NCBI GenBank assembly: GCA_030280995.1
Contig: JASXTE010000013.1
Coordinates: forward strand, 16,665,001 to 16,729,000
Source of the DNA: Hemileia vastatrix
Lineage: Eukaryota > Basidiomycota > Pucciniomycetes > Pucciniales > Zaghouaniaceae
Reading direction: 5' to 3'
Length of the DNA stretch: 64,000 nt
Below, one piece after another: positions 45,000 to 55,167 of this stretch. A model generated the notes under the pieces. It ran no database searches. It had not been told where the DNA came from and worked only from the letters and a program-made list of their open reading frames with translations. Every line of letters begins with the position of its first letter. Position 1 is the stretch's first letter. The position numbers and the translations under genes are program-made.

Positions 45000-45482
45000 T
45001 TTTTTTACTCTCCAAATGTCCTCTTTGTGTACTTCATTCACTTGGTTTGGTATTTTGGTTTGTTGCATATTCATTTATTTTTGGAATTAACAGTGAATAT
45101 CTTTTTTTTGGATGGCTCATTGGTTTTCTTTCACCAGCTCAACATGAAATCACATATTTTCTGAAATTGCATATTTTGTCAGTAATTTTTTTTTCATTCA
45201 TCACTCATATCCTTTTCATCCTCTCCTCAAACATCACTCAAATATTTTTGTTACTTTTTTTTCTCAACTCATATCACCAGGCAAGTCTTTTTTTTTCCTT
45301 TTTTCTTGTTTTTTATTTGCTAATCATGAATTTTTTTATTTTTATTTTTTTTGTTTTGTTTTGTTTTTTTTTGTTGTTTTTTTTTTTTTTTTTTTTTTTT
45401 TTTGTAAATCCTTTTTTTTTATTTTCAAGGTTAGACTAATTTTTTTTTCTCTTTTTTCTCTTTTTTTTTTCTTTTTTTTTCT
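45000..45482. other. T-rich tail of Harbinger copy 2
   Basis: Long poly-T tracts with GGCAAGTC and TTTTCAAGGTTAGACTAATTT motifs shared with 35640-35810 of copy 1. No gene seen. Confidence 0.6.
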
Positions 45483-46060
45483 CTCCTTCACCCTCTTTAG
45501 CTGACTCATTTCAACCCTTTTCCTCTCTCTTTACCTGCCTCAAGTCACTCCATCTCCCCTCTCTTTACCTTACTCATGTCCCCCTTATTTCACCCTCTTT
45601 ACCTATCCCAAATCCCCCTTTCCCCCCTCTTTAGGTGCCTCATTATCCCCCCTTCCCCTCTCTTTAGGTGCCTCAACCCTCCCCCCTTCTCTTCTCTTTA
45701 GCCGCCTCAAATCCCCCCTTCCCCCCCTTTTAGGTCCCCCCCTTTAATCCGCCTCTACCCCCCCTCCTTCTTAACGAACAATTTTTAGCAATTGTTTGTT
45801 AAGAAGGAGGAGGGGCTAGAGGTGGTTTAAGGGGAGTGGAAGGGGGGGGCCTTTGGGGTGGCTAAAGAGGCGGGGAAAGGGGGGGTTTGCGACATATAAA
45901 GAGGGGTAAAGGGGGGGTTTGGGGGGTTTCAGGAGGATTTTGAGGCAGGCAAGGAGGGGGTTTGAGGGGGGTTTTGAGACAAGGAGGGAGGGATTTCATA
46001 GGGGATTTCAGAGAAATAAAGGGGGGGAAAGGGGACTTTTATGGGAGTTAAGGAGGGGTT
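45483..46060. repeat. C-rich/G-rich inverted tandem array 2
   Basis: Left arm of units such as CTCTTTAGGTGCCTCA plus CCCCCTTCCCC; right arm of GGGGTAAAGGGGGGGTTTG and GAGGCAGGCAAGGAGG units. They meet at a near-perfect hairpin (45766-45806) with arms CTTCTTAACGAACAA and TTGTTTGTTAAGAAG. It parallels 35824-36272. Confidence 0.8.
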
Positions 46061-46388
46061 ACCTACTTTCTAAAAAACATACTAAAAATTTGTTTTTTGT
46101 AATTTTTTTTTTTTTTTTTTTTTTGGCAGAATTTTAGAAAAAAAAAATCTTTTACATTCTGTTAAGGTCTTTCCCTGTACATTAAAAAAACAAAAAAGGT
46201 TTAGATTTTATTTTTTTAATTTTTCTTACATGTAATTTTACTGAATTTAATTTTTATTTTTATATATAATTTATTTGTTTTGATTTTTCTTTTACTGATT
46301 TTATTTTTTAATTTTTAATTTTATTTTTTTAAATTATTTTGTCAGGATTTTCTGTGAAGGTTTTTTATAACCAAACTTCAGGTTTTCT

Positions 46389-46421
<33 letters not shown>

Positions 46422-46571
46422 GAAATAATTTTGACTCAAAATTATTATATATATATATATATATATATTTGTTTTTAAAAAAAAAAAATTTTTTTTTTAT
46501 AATTTTTTTTTTTTAAAAAAAAAAAAGGATTTTGCTTTAAATTTAATTTTTAAAAGATATTATTAAATGAG

Positions 46572-46611
<40 letters not shown>

Positions 46612-46669
46612 GTGTGTTAAAATTTTTTTTTTTTTTTTGACATTTAAATTTTTTTTTCAGATCAAAAAA
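46061..46669. other. Low-complexity poly-A/poly-T region
   Basis: Almost entirely A and T homopolymers with a (TA)n run at about 46446-46468. It ends with TTTTTTTTCAG directly before the ATG of the dioxygenase-like gene, which could be a splice acceptor for an upstream leader exon. Confidence 0.6.
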
Positions 46670-48147
46670 ATGTCTTTTTCTTCAGATTCACCCCTTACTT
46701 CTCTATCATCTTCATCTTTATCCTCTTTATCATCTTTATCTTTATCATCTCTATTATCTTCTTCAAAATCAACTTCAATACAATCATCTTCTAAATCATC
46801 AAAAGAATTTAAAGATAATAAGTCTCATCAGAAGAAAACATATCTGAAAAAAAAAAAAAATTCATCATCTAAATCATCAAAAAAAAAATGAAAGATAATC
46901 AGTCTCATCAGAAGAAAACATATCTGAAAAAAAAAAATTCATCATCTAAATCATCAAAAACATTTAAAAATAATCAGTCTCATCAGAAGAAAACATATCT
47001 GAAAAAAAAAAAAAAAAAAAATTCATCATCTAAATCATCATCAAAAAAAAAAAAAAATGAAAGATAATCAGTCTCATCAGAAGAAAAGATATCTGAAAAA
47101 AAAAAAAAAAAAAAAATTCTCTGTGAAAGTTTTTTTTTTGTCATATCCCAAACATTTTTTTTTTTTTCATAAAACTAAAGTAGATAAAAAAAATCAATAT
47201 CTGAAAAATTTACCAGAAGATATCAAATATCTAACCAAATTTGGAGATGATTGAGTTGTTGCAGTTATCAGCAATACTTTTAAGCCTCAATTAATTTTGG
47301 AAGTTCATTCATTTGATGGTGTAAAAGATGAATCTTTTAATCAACTATCCGATCTTATCATAACTCTTTATCAAATGGCTTTGGTTCAATTACCTATAAG
47401 GAATACGAATTCGTTGGGTGGTATCATGATGGGATTTGGTTGGAGACCTGGTTCTGTTAAAGGATATTCTCTTGGTATGTCTAATAATTTTTGTTTCATT
47501 CTTAATATCATTTCACTTATTTCAATTATATAGGCATATATTCATTGCTCAAGAATATCACTAAAGCTTAAAAAGATGAAGATTTTTGCTTATGGGACAC
47601 TCTACCTTCTTTGACTCTTTTCTTGCTCTTTGACTCAAAAAGCTCTGTAATAAAGCATTTGAAAAAAATCATGAACTTGCAACCGAATTGGTGTGACTCC
47701 GAATGGGAAGATATCAGCCACAAATATCTTTTATTTTCTAATGTTATTATCACTCATTCTGGATTTCACAATAAAATTCACACTGATACCAAGGACACCA
47801 ATTTTCTTACTTTTGGTATATTCTCATATATCAAACCGATTACTGGCCAACCAATACCATCTCCAGCTAAAATCAAATGACATGGTTTATATTTTCCAGA
47901 CCACCGGTGCATCATTGATTTTGGTTTGGGAAATGGTATCATCGAAACTATTTGGAATTCTTCTAAGGATAATCATCAAACGACCAAAGCTCTTCCTGGT
48001 TTGGAATCCTGTCAACATTTAACACATTTTGGTTGCTCATTTCAAATCAGTCATAAGTTGATTCAAAGAATCAATAAGGTAATGAAAGAAGGTAAAGTTA
48101 ATCGATTTAAAAAAACTTTATTTAGATCCAAAAAGTATGGGGATTAG
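46670..48147 (+). pseudogene. TET/JBP-like 2OG-Fe(II) dioxygenase gene, decayed
   Basis: Matches from memory the basidiomycete Tet-like 2OG-Fe(II) oxygenase family, relatives of enzymes that oxidise 5-methylcytosine or thymine in DNA. Seen: Ser-rich N-terminus from ATG 46670, a Lys/Ser repeat block, then YLKNLPEDIKYLTKFGDD, LEVHSFDGVKDESF and GGIMMGFGWRPGSVKGYSLG. An intron 47474-47533 (GTATGT...ATATAG) follows. The core has NVIITHSGFHNKIHTDTKDT with an HxD iron motif (His 47779-47781, Asp 47785-47787). Then come HGLYFPDH, FGLGNGIIETIWNSS and LTHFGCSFQISHKL, where the distal His probably lies. Three in-frame stops (near 47252, 47569 and 47878) break it, but iron-ligand codons remain. It sits between Harbinger copies 2 and 3. 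Substrate cannot be told from sequence. Confidence 0.62.
46790..47118 (+). repeat. Tandem Lys/Ser-coding repeat, ~65-90 bp unit, four copies
   Basis: The unit GATAATCAGTCTCATCAGAA followed by GAAAACATATCTGAAAAAAA and TTCATCATCTAAATCATCA occurs four times, with poly-A runs of different length. Because the A-runs vary, successive units fall in different reading frames, which accounts for the frame changes in the N-terminus of the dioxygenase-like gene. Confidence 0.8.
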
Positions 48148-48439
48148 AGTTGTCATTGAAAATTTTATATTTTTTCGTAAATTTTTAATAAATATTTTTT
48201 ATGTATCAATTTCCTCAACTAAAGTAATGGGCCCACGACCTTGTGTTGTATAAATGGTAATCATGATAACATTTATTTGTTTCATGGGGTTCCTCTAGCC
48301 TATACCTGTGGAAAGTCCCAAACTTTTGTTTCTAGATTTGATCTGCATTTTGGCTTAAGGGATTGTCATTACTTTAAACTAGGGAAATTGATATATATTA
48401 GATATTTATTTAATAATTTACGTAATTATATTAAATTTA
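48148..48439. other. AT-rich spacer, nothing recognised
   Basis: Sequence between the dioxygenase-like gene and the tandem repeat next to Harbinger copy 3. The frame 48241-48444 has no recognisable motif. Confidence 0.5.
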
Positions 48440-48645
48440 GATGACTTCCACCACTTACTTCAATAAAATGCAGGGGGGGTATTGCCAAATTTTCAAATCT
48501 GACATGTGAAATTGATGACTTAGAAAAATTTTGGTGATATCCACCCCTTGCTTCAATAAAATGCAGGGGAGAGTATTGCCAATTTTTTAAAACAGATATA
48601 GAATTTTTTTGACTTGTAAATATTTTGGTGAAAATTTTTGATGAG
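48440..48645. repeat. ~95-bp tandem repeat, array 1
   Basis: Units of the form TTTTGGTGATATCCACCCCT, then TTGCTTCAATAAAATGCAGG, then a G-run, TATTGCCAA, T/A-rich tract and GACTTGTAAATATTTT. About two copies. It replaces the expected continuation of transposase copy 3 (minus strand) after its first catalytic Asp. Related units recur at 49870-50150. Confidence 0.75.
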
Positions 48646-49281
48646 AATGTGAAAGTAATTGTTTCCACCTTGAGCAGGTTTCTGGCTCAAAGGAATAGCA
48701 GTACCATCAACAAAACCAATACATCCTGGGAAGCCCTCTGCTTGCATAACCTGAGATGATTCAAGTCGCTCTTCTTTTGTTGGCCAGGTGAGAAGTTGAG
48801 ATTACAAGGAGTTGATGGCAGTGATACATTGTTTGGTATAAGTGTTAACTGAACCATACCCTAAATCAAAGACATTTTCTAAACGTTTCAAAGCGGCTCC
48901 ATTACCATTTGAACCCAAATGACATAGTGTGATGGCCAATTGAATTGAAGGATGTTGTTGTTCTTTTTGAGAATTATTGTGAAATATGGGATGATCCTGA
49001 ATAAGCTCAAGCAATTTAAGGAAACATTCCTGAGAAGTCCTGAAAAGCTCTCTAAAACTGGGTGTAGATAGTTTAAGAAGTGTTTGGATGGTGTACTTGG
49101 GGGTATGAAGTACTTGAGGCTTTCTGGGAAGAAGGTAACGTTTCGTGGCCATTTTTAATAAAAAGACAAAATCTTCTTCTAGATCAGAATCAGAATCGCA
49201 ATCAGAGTCCAAGAGCAGTTCAAGAGCCATGAAAGTCATTGCTTTATGTAATTTATCACGATTTGAAAGTGAGGAAGGCAT
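48646..49281 (-). pseudogene. HARBI1/PIF-like transposase, copy 3, N-terminal part
   Basis: ATG at 49281. Seen: an acidic DSDCDSDSDLEED segment; LLELIQDHPIFHNNSQKEQQ; LGSNGNGAALKRLENVF; then GCIGFVDGTAIPLSQKPAQG with the first catalytic Asp. The coding sequence then runs into tandem repeats at about 48645 and the second Asp and Glu are absent. A stop occurs near 48802 (end of TAINSL). It is more diverged from copies 1 and 2 than they are from each other. Its upstream side ends at a Harbinger-type terminus at 49573. Confidence 0.75.
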
Positions 49282-49505
49282 AACTCTTATATGATATGAT
49301 ATGAAGATGTAAGTGATGTACGATGTTTGAGTTATGAAGTGTTATGCTGCGGAGTGCTGCGTATGAATGGGATGATGCTGACAAATCAGTGAAATGGGAC
49401 TTGATGGTGAAATCAGCACTTTTGGTTGAGAAAGTGTGGATTCGAGTGAAATAAGTGACTTATTTCATTTTGAAATCCACCAGTATTGGGGCTAGTGTGT
49501 TTTGG

Positions 49506-49533
49506 AAATCCGCACTTATTTAAGTGCGGATTT
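49506..49533. repeat. Subterminal perfect palindrome of Harbinger copy 3
   Basis: Arms AAATCCGCACTTA and TAAGTGCGGATTT with a 2-nt spacer. A third half-site (TTAAGTGCGGATTT) follows at 49541-49555, 15-30 bp from the element end. Same design as 33801-33832 in copy 1, but with different sequence. Confidence 0.8.
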
Positions 49534-49559
49534 GGTCAAATTTAAGTGCGGATTTGCCA

Positions 49560-49576
49560 GAACTGACACCCCCTAA
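49560..49576 (-). repeat. Terminus of Harbinger copy 3 with TAA target site
   Basis: Reading inward on the minus strand: TTA, then GGGGGTGTCAGTTC. It fits the terminal family GGGGGTRTCA and the TTA/TAA target preference known for PIF/Harbinger. Confidence 0.7.
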
Positions 49577-49869
49577 TATATGTTTTTCAATTAATTAAAT
49601 ATAAATTTATAATTATTAAATACATAAAAATGCGCCATTATTTGTAGAATATATTATATTATGCTCAATTTAATTGTATATAAAAATATATATAACCAAT
49701 AAATTTAATGTAACACTTGTATATAATAAAATTCTTATATCATTTCATTATGCAATAAAATATTAAGTTATATTCATTAAATACAAGTCTTACCCACTCT
49801 TTAAGGTTTTATAATTTATATATCATTTACTGGACTCCTGGAATAGCCTGGCTGACATAAAATGTAAAA
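49577..49869. other. AT-rich spacer, nothing recognised
   Basis: Mostly ATATAAAA-type sequence. No coding pattern, terminal repeat or RNA gene seen. Confidence 0.5.
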
Positions 49870-50150
49870 TTTTTGACTTGTAAATATTTTGGTGAAAAAT
49901 TTTTGGTGATACCTGTCCCTTACTTCAATAAAATCCAGGGGGGGGGGTATTGCCAAAATTTCTTATAAGACTTGTGAAGTTCTTGACATGTAAGAATTTT
50001 GGGGATACTAGTAAAATGCAGGGGGTAGTAAAGCCAAAGTTTCATATAAGACTTTCAAGATTCATGACATGAAAGAATTTTGGTGATACCCACCCCTTAT
50101 GTCAAAAAAATCCAGGGGTGGGGGATTGTCAAATTTTCAAAGGAGACTTG
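49870..50150. repeat. ~95-bp tandem repeat, array 2
   Basis: About three units related to array 1: TTTTGGTGATACCCACCCCT, TTACTTCAATAAAATCCAGG, a G-run, TATTGCCAAAATTTC, and AAGACTT...GACATGTAAGAATTTT. It lies just downstream of the Myb/SANT-like gene (minus strand). Confidence 0.75.
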
Positions 50151-50275
50151 AAAATTTTATTTAAAAAAAGAATATTTAACATTAAAATACGATATTTCAA
50201 GATATACAGAAAATAATTGTAAAATTTATGTACAAATAAATATGAACACATGAAGTGTGAAAGAAATAAAAGAAA

Positions 50276-51737
50276 CTAGTCAACAAAAAATTTCATTAAA
50301 CGTTCTATTTCTTCAACAGATTTGTTTGCTTTAATGCATTCGATCAAGAAATCTTTCTTTTTAGAACTTTCTTGGAGATCATGCTTATACTTCATCTGTT
50401 CCATTAAGTTTTGATGCTCGAGTGTTTTTTCCTCTTTTTTGGATTTTTCAATACTAAGAGTTAACTCAAACTTCTTCTCCTCCAAATCTTGGGCCCTACC
50501 ATCCTTCTGTAAAGAGAGCTCAAACTTCTTCTCCTCCAAATCTTGTAGCCTATCATCCCTCCTTAAAGAGAGCTTGTATTTCTTCTTTTCAAAGCTTAGA
50601 GTCTCTTTAGCAATTTCCACTTGTTCTAGAGTGATAATAAAAATTAATATAAATTAGAAGAAAAGCAGAGTAAATTAATAAGAGGTATGATATCACTTAC
50701 CAGAATCACGTTTCTCTAAAAACTGTTCCATTGAAGAAAAAGGTGTTTGTGATGAAGTATCACTTTTTCGTCTTCTTTGGGAGTGGAAATTTAGACTACT
50801 TGAGACCCTACACTTCTTGTTCAAGGTCATATTTTCCTCCTCATCATTGTCACTACCTTCAGACTCAGTTGATTGAGGATCCTGGGTTTAGTTGTCAGCC
50901 TTTTAAGAAATAAGAAAAAGATAAGTAAATAAAAAAATGAAATTGATAAAATAAAAGAAAAGAAAAAAGAAACAGACCTGAGTTAGATTTGGTTAGGTTA
51001 CATCACCAATAGGATCTACAGAAAAAGTTATCTAGATTTGTCTCATTCAAATGAGGGGAGGCGTGAGTGGAGGAAGAGGATGGGAAAAGATTTGCTTCAA
51101 CATCATGTTTGGAGATAGGATCTTCTCCATTGAACATGTTTACAGGATTAACATCAGCTCGCTCTCCAAAAATTGCATCCATCTCTTTAAAGTAAGGACA
51201 TAAAGTTTCAAGTTTATTGTCTATGGATTTGATACACTTAGTTATATTGATGTTGGTAACCCCAAAACCAGTGGAAGATGAAAGAGCCTTTGCCTTCTTG
51301 TATTTGGCTTGGTAATGTTTGAAGCATTCAGACATCTGTTTAGGCAAAAGATCAATCCTTCCCTTGGTCTTATTCCGCAATTCATTTGCCATTAGAAGAT
51401 AGCCATTAATGTTTGATGCTGGGGGCTGTCCTACTTTAGTTGCATACTCAGTACCAAAAGAAGAACCATAGTTAGATTTGGTTTTCAGCCAGTTGATTAG
51501 AATGAGAAGATCATCTTTTTTTAATTGAACAGTCTTAGATTTCTTGGCTGAGCAGGGGAAAGAGGGAGTAGTCAGATTTGAAGAACAACTGGGTGATGGC
51601 TGCCTTTGAGAAGATCTAGGATGATGAGGTATGTTAAAATATAAATGAAGATGAAAAGGAGCAGAAACAAGCAGATGAGATGGTGAGGGGTTCTGAGCAG
51701 ATCGAATGAACAGGATGGGATGAGAATGGGAGTGCAC
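50276..51737 (-). CDS. Myb/SANT-like partner protein of PIF/Harbinger, multi-exon, possibly intact
   Basis: Second protein typical of PIF/Harbinger, which binds element DNA and brings in the transposase. The upstream exon (about 51600-51003) has an SANT-like trihelix: LKKDDLLILINWLKTKSNYG, FGTEYATKVGQPP, GYLLMANELRNKTKGRIDLL, MSECFKHYQAKYKKAKALSS, STGFGV, then KLETLCPYFKEMDAIFGERA. The next exon (about 50882-50702) reads ESEGSDNDEEENMTLNKKC and ends MEQFLEKRDS at a GTAAGT donor. The last exon (50633-50276, after TATCACTCTAG) is a coiled coil with a repeated DLEEKKFEL, ending MKFFVD and TAG. The true start was not found: the frame opens upstream without an ATG. A damaged paralogue is at 60460-61580. 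Confidence 0.65.
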
Positions 51738-51769
51738 AGCAAGGTAGAAGGCATGTACAGAGAGTAGTC

Positions 51770-51838
51770 CAAGATGTGGTTATGGCAGAATGTAGGTCAA
51801 GATGTGGTTATGACAGAAAGTTGTCCAAGATGTGGTTA
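51770..51838. repeat. Subterminal direct repeats (AGATGTGGTTATG)
   Basis: AGATGTGGTTATG occurs three times at ~30-34-bp spacing, ~160-230 bp from the element end. Two copies are present at the same place in the paralogous element (61379-61421). Subterminal repeats of this kind are often binding sites for transposon proteins. Confidence 0.6.
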
Positions 51839-51985
51839 TGAAAAATTGAGTAAAAAAATGTTGGATAAGAGGTGAACATTGACACGTAAAGTGTCTAATA
51901 ACCCAATTATTAGCAAAAATAATTGTGGAAGATAATTAGGGTAAGCAGATTATTTTCTGCAATTAAATTAATTGCAGATCCCTGA

Positions 51986-52002
51986 ACACTGATGCCCCCT
52001 AA
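51986..52002 (-). repeat. Harbinger-type terminus with TAA target site (Myb-bearing element)
   Basis: Reading inward on the minus strand: TTA, GGGGGCATCAGTGTTC and soon ATCTGCAATTA, a motif shared with the ends at 33717 and 61580. Confidence 0.65.
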
Positions 52003-52035
52003 TATATATATATTCTAATAATATATAAAATTGAA

Positions 52036-52256
52036 AAGAAGTGTGAGTTGAAAATAAAACTAAATATATGTAATACTTGTAAGACATTTGCCTGCAAGAA
52101 AGAAAAAAAAAAGAAAAAAAAGGGCAAGAGGAGAAAGGAGGGAAATATCTTACCAGTAATTAATCAGAAGAGCCATTTGGTGCTTGCCTGCAAGAAAGAA
52201 AAAAGTAAGAGGGAAAAAAAAAAAATTAAATAGTAAGTAATTTCTCTCCTCTTGCC

Positions 52257-52289
<33 letters not shown>

Positions 52290-52363
52290 CTTCTTTCTTG
52301 TAGGCATGCACCAAATGGCTCATCTGATTAATGTACTGGTAAGTTATTTCCCTCCTCTCTCCT

Positions 52364-52399
<36 letters not shown>

Positions 52400-52513
52400 C
52401 TTTCTTGCAGGTGAGTAGCAAATGGCTCTTCTGACTAATTACTGGTAAGTAATTTTACTCCTCTCCATTCAAGTAATAAATATATTTAGTTTTATATTTG
52501 ACTTGCACTTCTT
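52036..52513. repeat. Imperfect foldback element, ~480 bp
   Basis: Outer arms AGAAGTGTGAGTTGAAAATA / TATTTGACTTGCACTTCT and AAAACTAAATATAT.TA / TA.ATATATTTAGTTTT are reverse complements. Inner arms carry CTTGCCTGCAAGAAAG with AGCCATTTGG and TTACCAGTA on one side, and TACTGGTAA, CCAAATGGCT, CTTTCTTGTAGGCA on the other. Long A-runs on the left pair with T-runs on the right. No ORF of interest. Confidence 0.78.
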
Positions 52514-52611
52514 TTTATTATTACTGCTCTTTCATATTCATTTTGACTCACTTTTATTTTTCTATAAATCATTATATATATTTTAAAATTCACCAATAAA
52601 TAAAACAATAA

Positions 52612-52869
52612 TTAACAAACTAAATCAAGAGTTACTCTTTTCAATCGACCTCCTTCATTTTTTTTTTTTTGTAAAAGCTCCAAGTCTTCATCAGTACCAC
52701 AATGATTTTCTTTAAGTAGTAGAAGTTGTTTCATATCATTATTTCTCATTTCACATAGATTTTTCTCTTTGTCCAGTTGGAGGTGCTCTTTTGTAAGTAG
52801 AATTGTCTGTTTGGTAAGCTCATTTTGTTTTCCCCTTAACTTCATTGCTGATGAATGAATTTCTGACAA
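52612..52869 (-). CDS. Hypothetical coiled-coil fragment
   Basis: Open frame (no ATG at its 5' end) rich in charged heptads: MKLRGKQNELTKQTILLTKE, LQLDKEKNLCEMRNN, KQLLLLKENH, DEDLELLQKKK. The frame appears to extend upstream to about 52905 (SRRGKQQYQSGNTFGK). It resembles in style the coiled-coil end of the Myb/SANT-like Harbinger protein, but I see no direct sequence match. It may be a remnant of a related element. Function unknown. Confidence 0.35.
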   Translation of the reverse strand: MSEIHSSAMKLRGKQNELTKQTILLTKEHLQLDKEKNLCEMRNNDMKQLLLLKENHCGTDEDLELLQKKKNEGGRLKRVTLDLVC

Positions 52870-53187
52870 TTTACCGAATGTGTTTCCACTTTGATATTGC
52901 TGCTTGCCTCTTCTACTGGATTGATATCACATGAGTAAGTGTTAGTAGATTGAAGATGCTTACTTGTATTGAGTCACCATTTAGGAACATGGCTAAGTTT
53001 GTGCTTGATAAAGAGATAGTGCAAGGCTCATCCAGCCACTGAACAAAAGGTAAGTCTACAAATTAAATAAAACATACTGGATTCTAATCTGCTCATGATC
53101 TCTAGATTGAGTCTTGCTATACTCATTATTGGGCCAAACAATGTTGAAGCTTCTGCATCTTGCCTGCAACAAACCGCCTGGCTCCCA

Positions 53188-54139
53188 ATGGACTCCCAAC
53201 AACAACCTCGGTTTGAGTTCTCTGCGCTGTTTCCGTCTCTGTGAGTGCAGTAATGTATAGCATACCAGATAGATACTGCTTCCATTCATCCTGCTCTTCC
53301 CAGTGCCGCTGCTGCCATCTCTCTCCAGTTCCCTCATCCCACTCCCGTCCAGGCTGCTACTATCCCTCTCTTCATCGCTCACAAAGATGTCGTCGTACAG
53401 GTACTCATCAACCCTCACTCCCTTCATTCCTCTCTCGCTGACTTCTCTCCTCTTCAAAAAGGCTGTCACCGGCTCTGGGAAAACTTTGGCTTTTCTTCTT
53501 CCCATCCTTCATCTCCTTTTATCAGCTCCCTCTCCCCCTCTCAAAAATCAAATCGCCGCTATCGTCATCACCCCCACAAGGTCCCCTCTTCCCCCTTGTT
53601 TGCTTGTTTGCTTGTTTGCTCATCCCTTTCCCTCCTTCATTCATTAGGGAACTCGCTATCCAAATTCATCATTTATGTACTCTGTTCATTTCTTTCCACA
53701 ATTCCTTTCAACACTCCTCTTCATGTCCTCCCATCTCAACTCTCCTACCTCCTAAATTAATCATCGGAGGTCATCATTCTTCAATCCAGAATGATTTAGA
53801 TCACTTCATCCACTCAGGTGCTAATATTTTAATTGGCACCCCTGGAAGATTAGAAGAGTTTCTTTTGGGAAAAAGTACTCTACAGCACATCCGATTACAA
53901 AAAAATAAAAACCATAAACCCACTCACCTTCACATTCATCCTTCAAACAGCTCTAAAGCTATCAACTTGAAACAGTTGGAAGTCTTAGTCTTGGATGAAG
54001 CAGACCGGTAATATTACCCCTCCCCCCCCCCCTCTCCTTTTTTTTTTTTTATTTTTTTTTATTTTTTTTTTCTCATTTTGATTTTGATTTCGATTTTGAT
54101 TTTGATGTTTTTCTTTTTTATCTTTATTATATTGACCAC

Positions 54140-54179
<40 letters not shown>

Positions 54180-54616
54180 CTCTCTCTCTCTCTCTCTCTC
54201 CATCTTCATCTTTCATCATTCATTCTTAGATTACTTGAGTTAGGCTTTGCTCCAGTCCTCTCAAATATTCTCAAACATTTACCCAAACAACGCCGTACAG
54301 GTCTTTTTTCGGCTACAATGCTTTCAAATGGTCTTGACGAACTTGTCAAAGTCGGTTTACGCAATCCGGTCAAAGTAGTCGTCAAAGTTCAAACTCATCA
54401 ACCCCATCTTCAACATCCCAAGGATGACAATCACCTTTCAGATTCTTTATTGGATAATCAATTTGTTATTGTTGAAAAGATTGATTCAAAATTGTTTTAT
54501 TTGGTCAACGTATTACAATCAGTCGGTGAATGGCAAGATCAACAACCTGTTGGAAAGAGGATCTTGGTTTATTTTTCAACATGTGCTTGCGTTGATTATT
54601 TTTACCAGGTCTGTTT

Positions 54617-54664
<48 letters not shown>

Positions 54665-55126
54665 CTCTTGAAAAGCTTGCAAAATTCAGTCATTGAATTA
54701 TGATTTATTTATTTATTTTTGGCCCGGCAAACACAAAAATATTCATTCCTTGTTTTAATCACTATTCTAAGATTCTCACAAATTTATCAAATCACCTTCC
54801 ATCTTCAACCTATTCCATTCTATCCTTACATGGGCATCAATCATCTCAACGAAGAAATCAATCATATCAATCTTTTTGCAATCAATCGCCTCTTCAACGG
54901 TCTTTAATTTTATTATGCACTGATATTGCAGCCCGTGGATTGGATTTTCCCAATGTGGATTGTGTGATTCAATTCGATCCACCTCAAGATCCCAAAAATT
55001 TCGAACATAGGATAGGTCGAACAGCTAGAATGGGTAAAAAAGGCCAAGCAATTTGTCTTTTATTGGGAGGAGATGCCCGAGAAGCTGATTATATTGGTCA
55101 GTGACTAGCTTTCTCTTATTTTTTGA

Positions 55127-55167
<41 letters not shown>

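Noticed and set aside
45047..46137. Phe-rich and Gly-rich ORFs in Harbinger copy 2 tail
   Set aside because: Low-complexity translation of T-runs and of the G-rich array arm.
46790..47118. CRISPR-like regular repeat
   Set aside because: The repeats are directly adjacent coding-like units with poly-A runs, not repeats with unique spacers, and the genome is eukaryotic.
53028..53505. Minus-strand ORFs over the start of the helicase gene
   Set aside because: They oppose the conserved Q motif and motif I exons of the SPB4-like gene, which has complete splice support.
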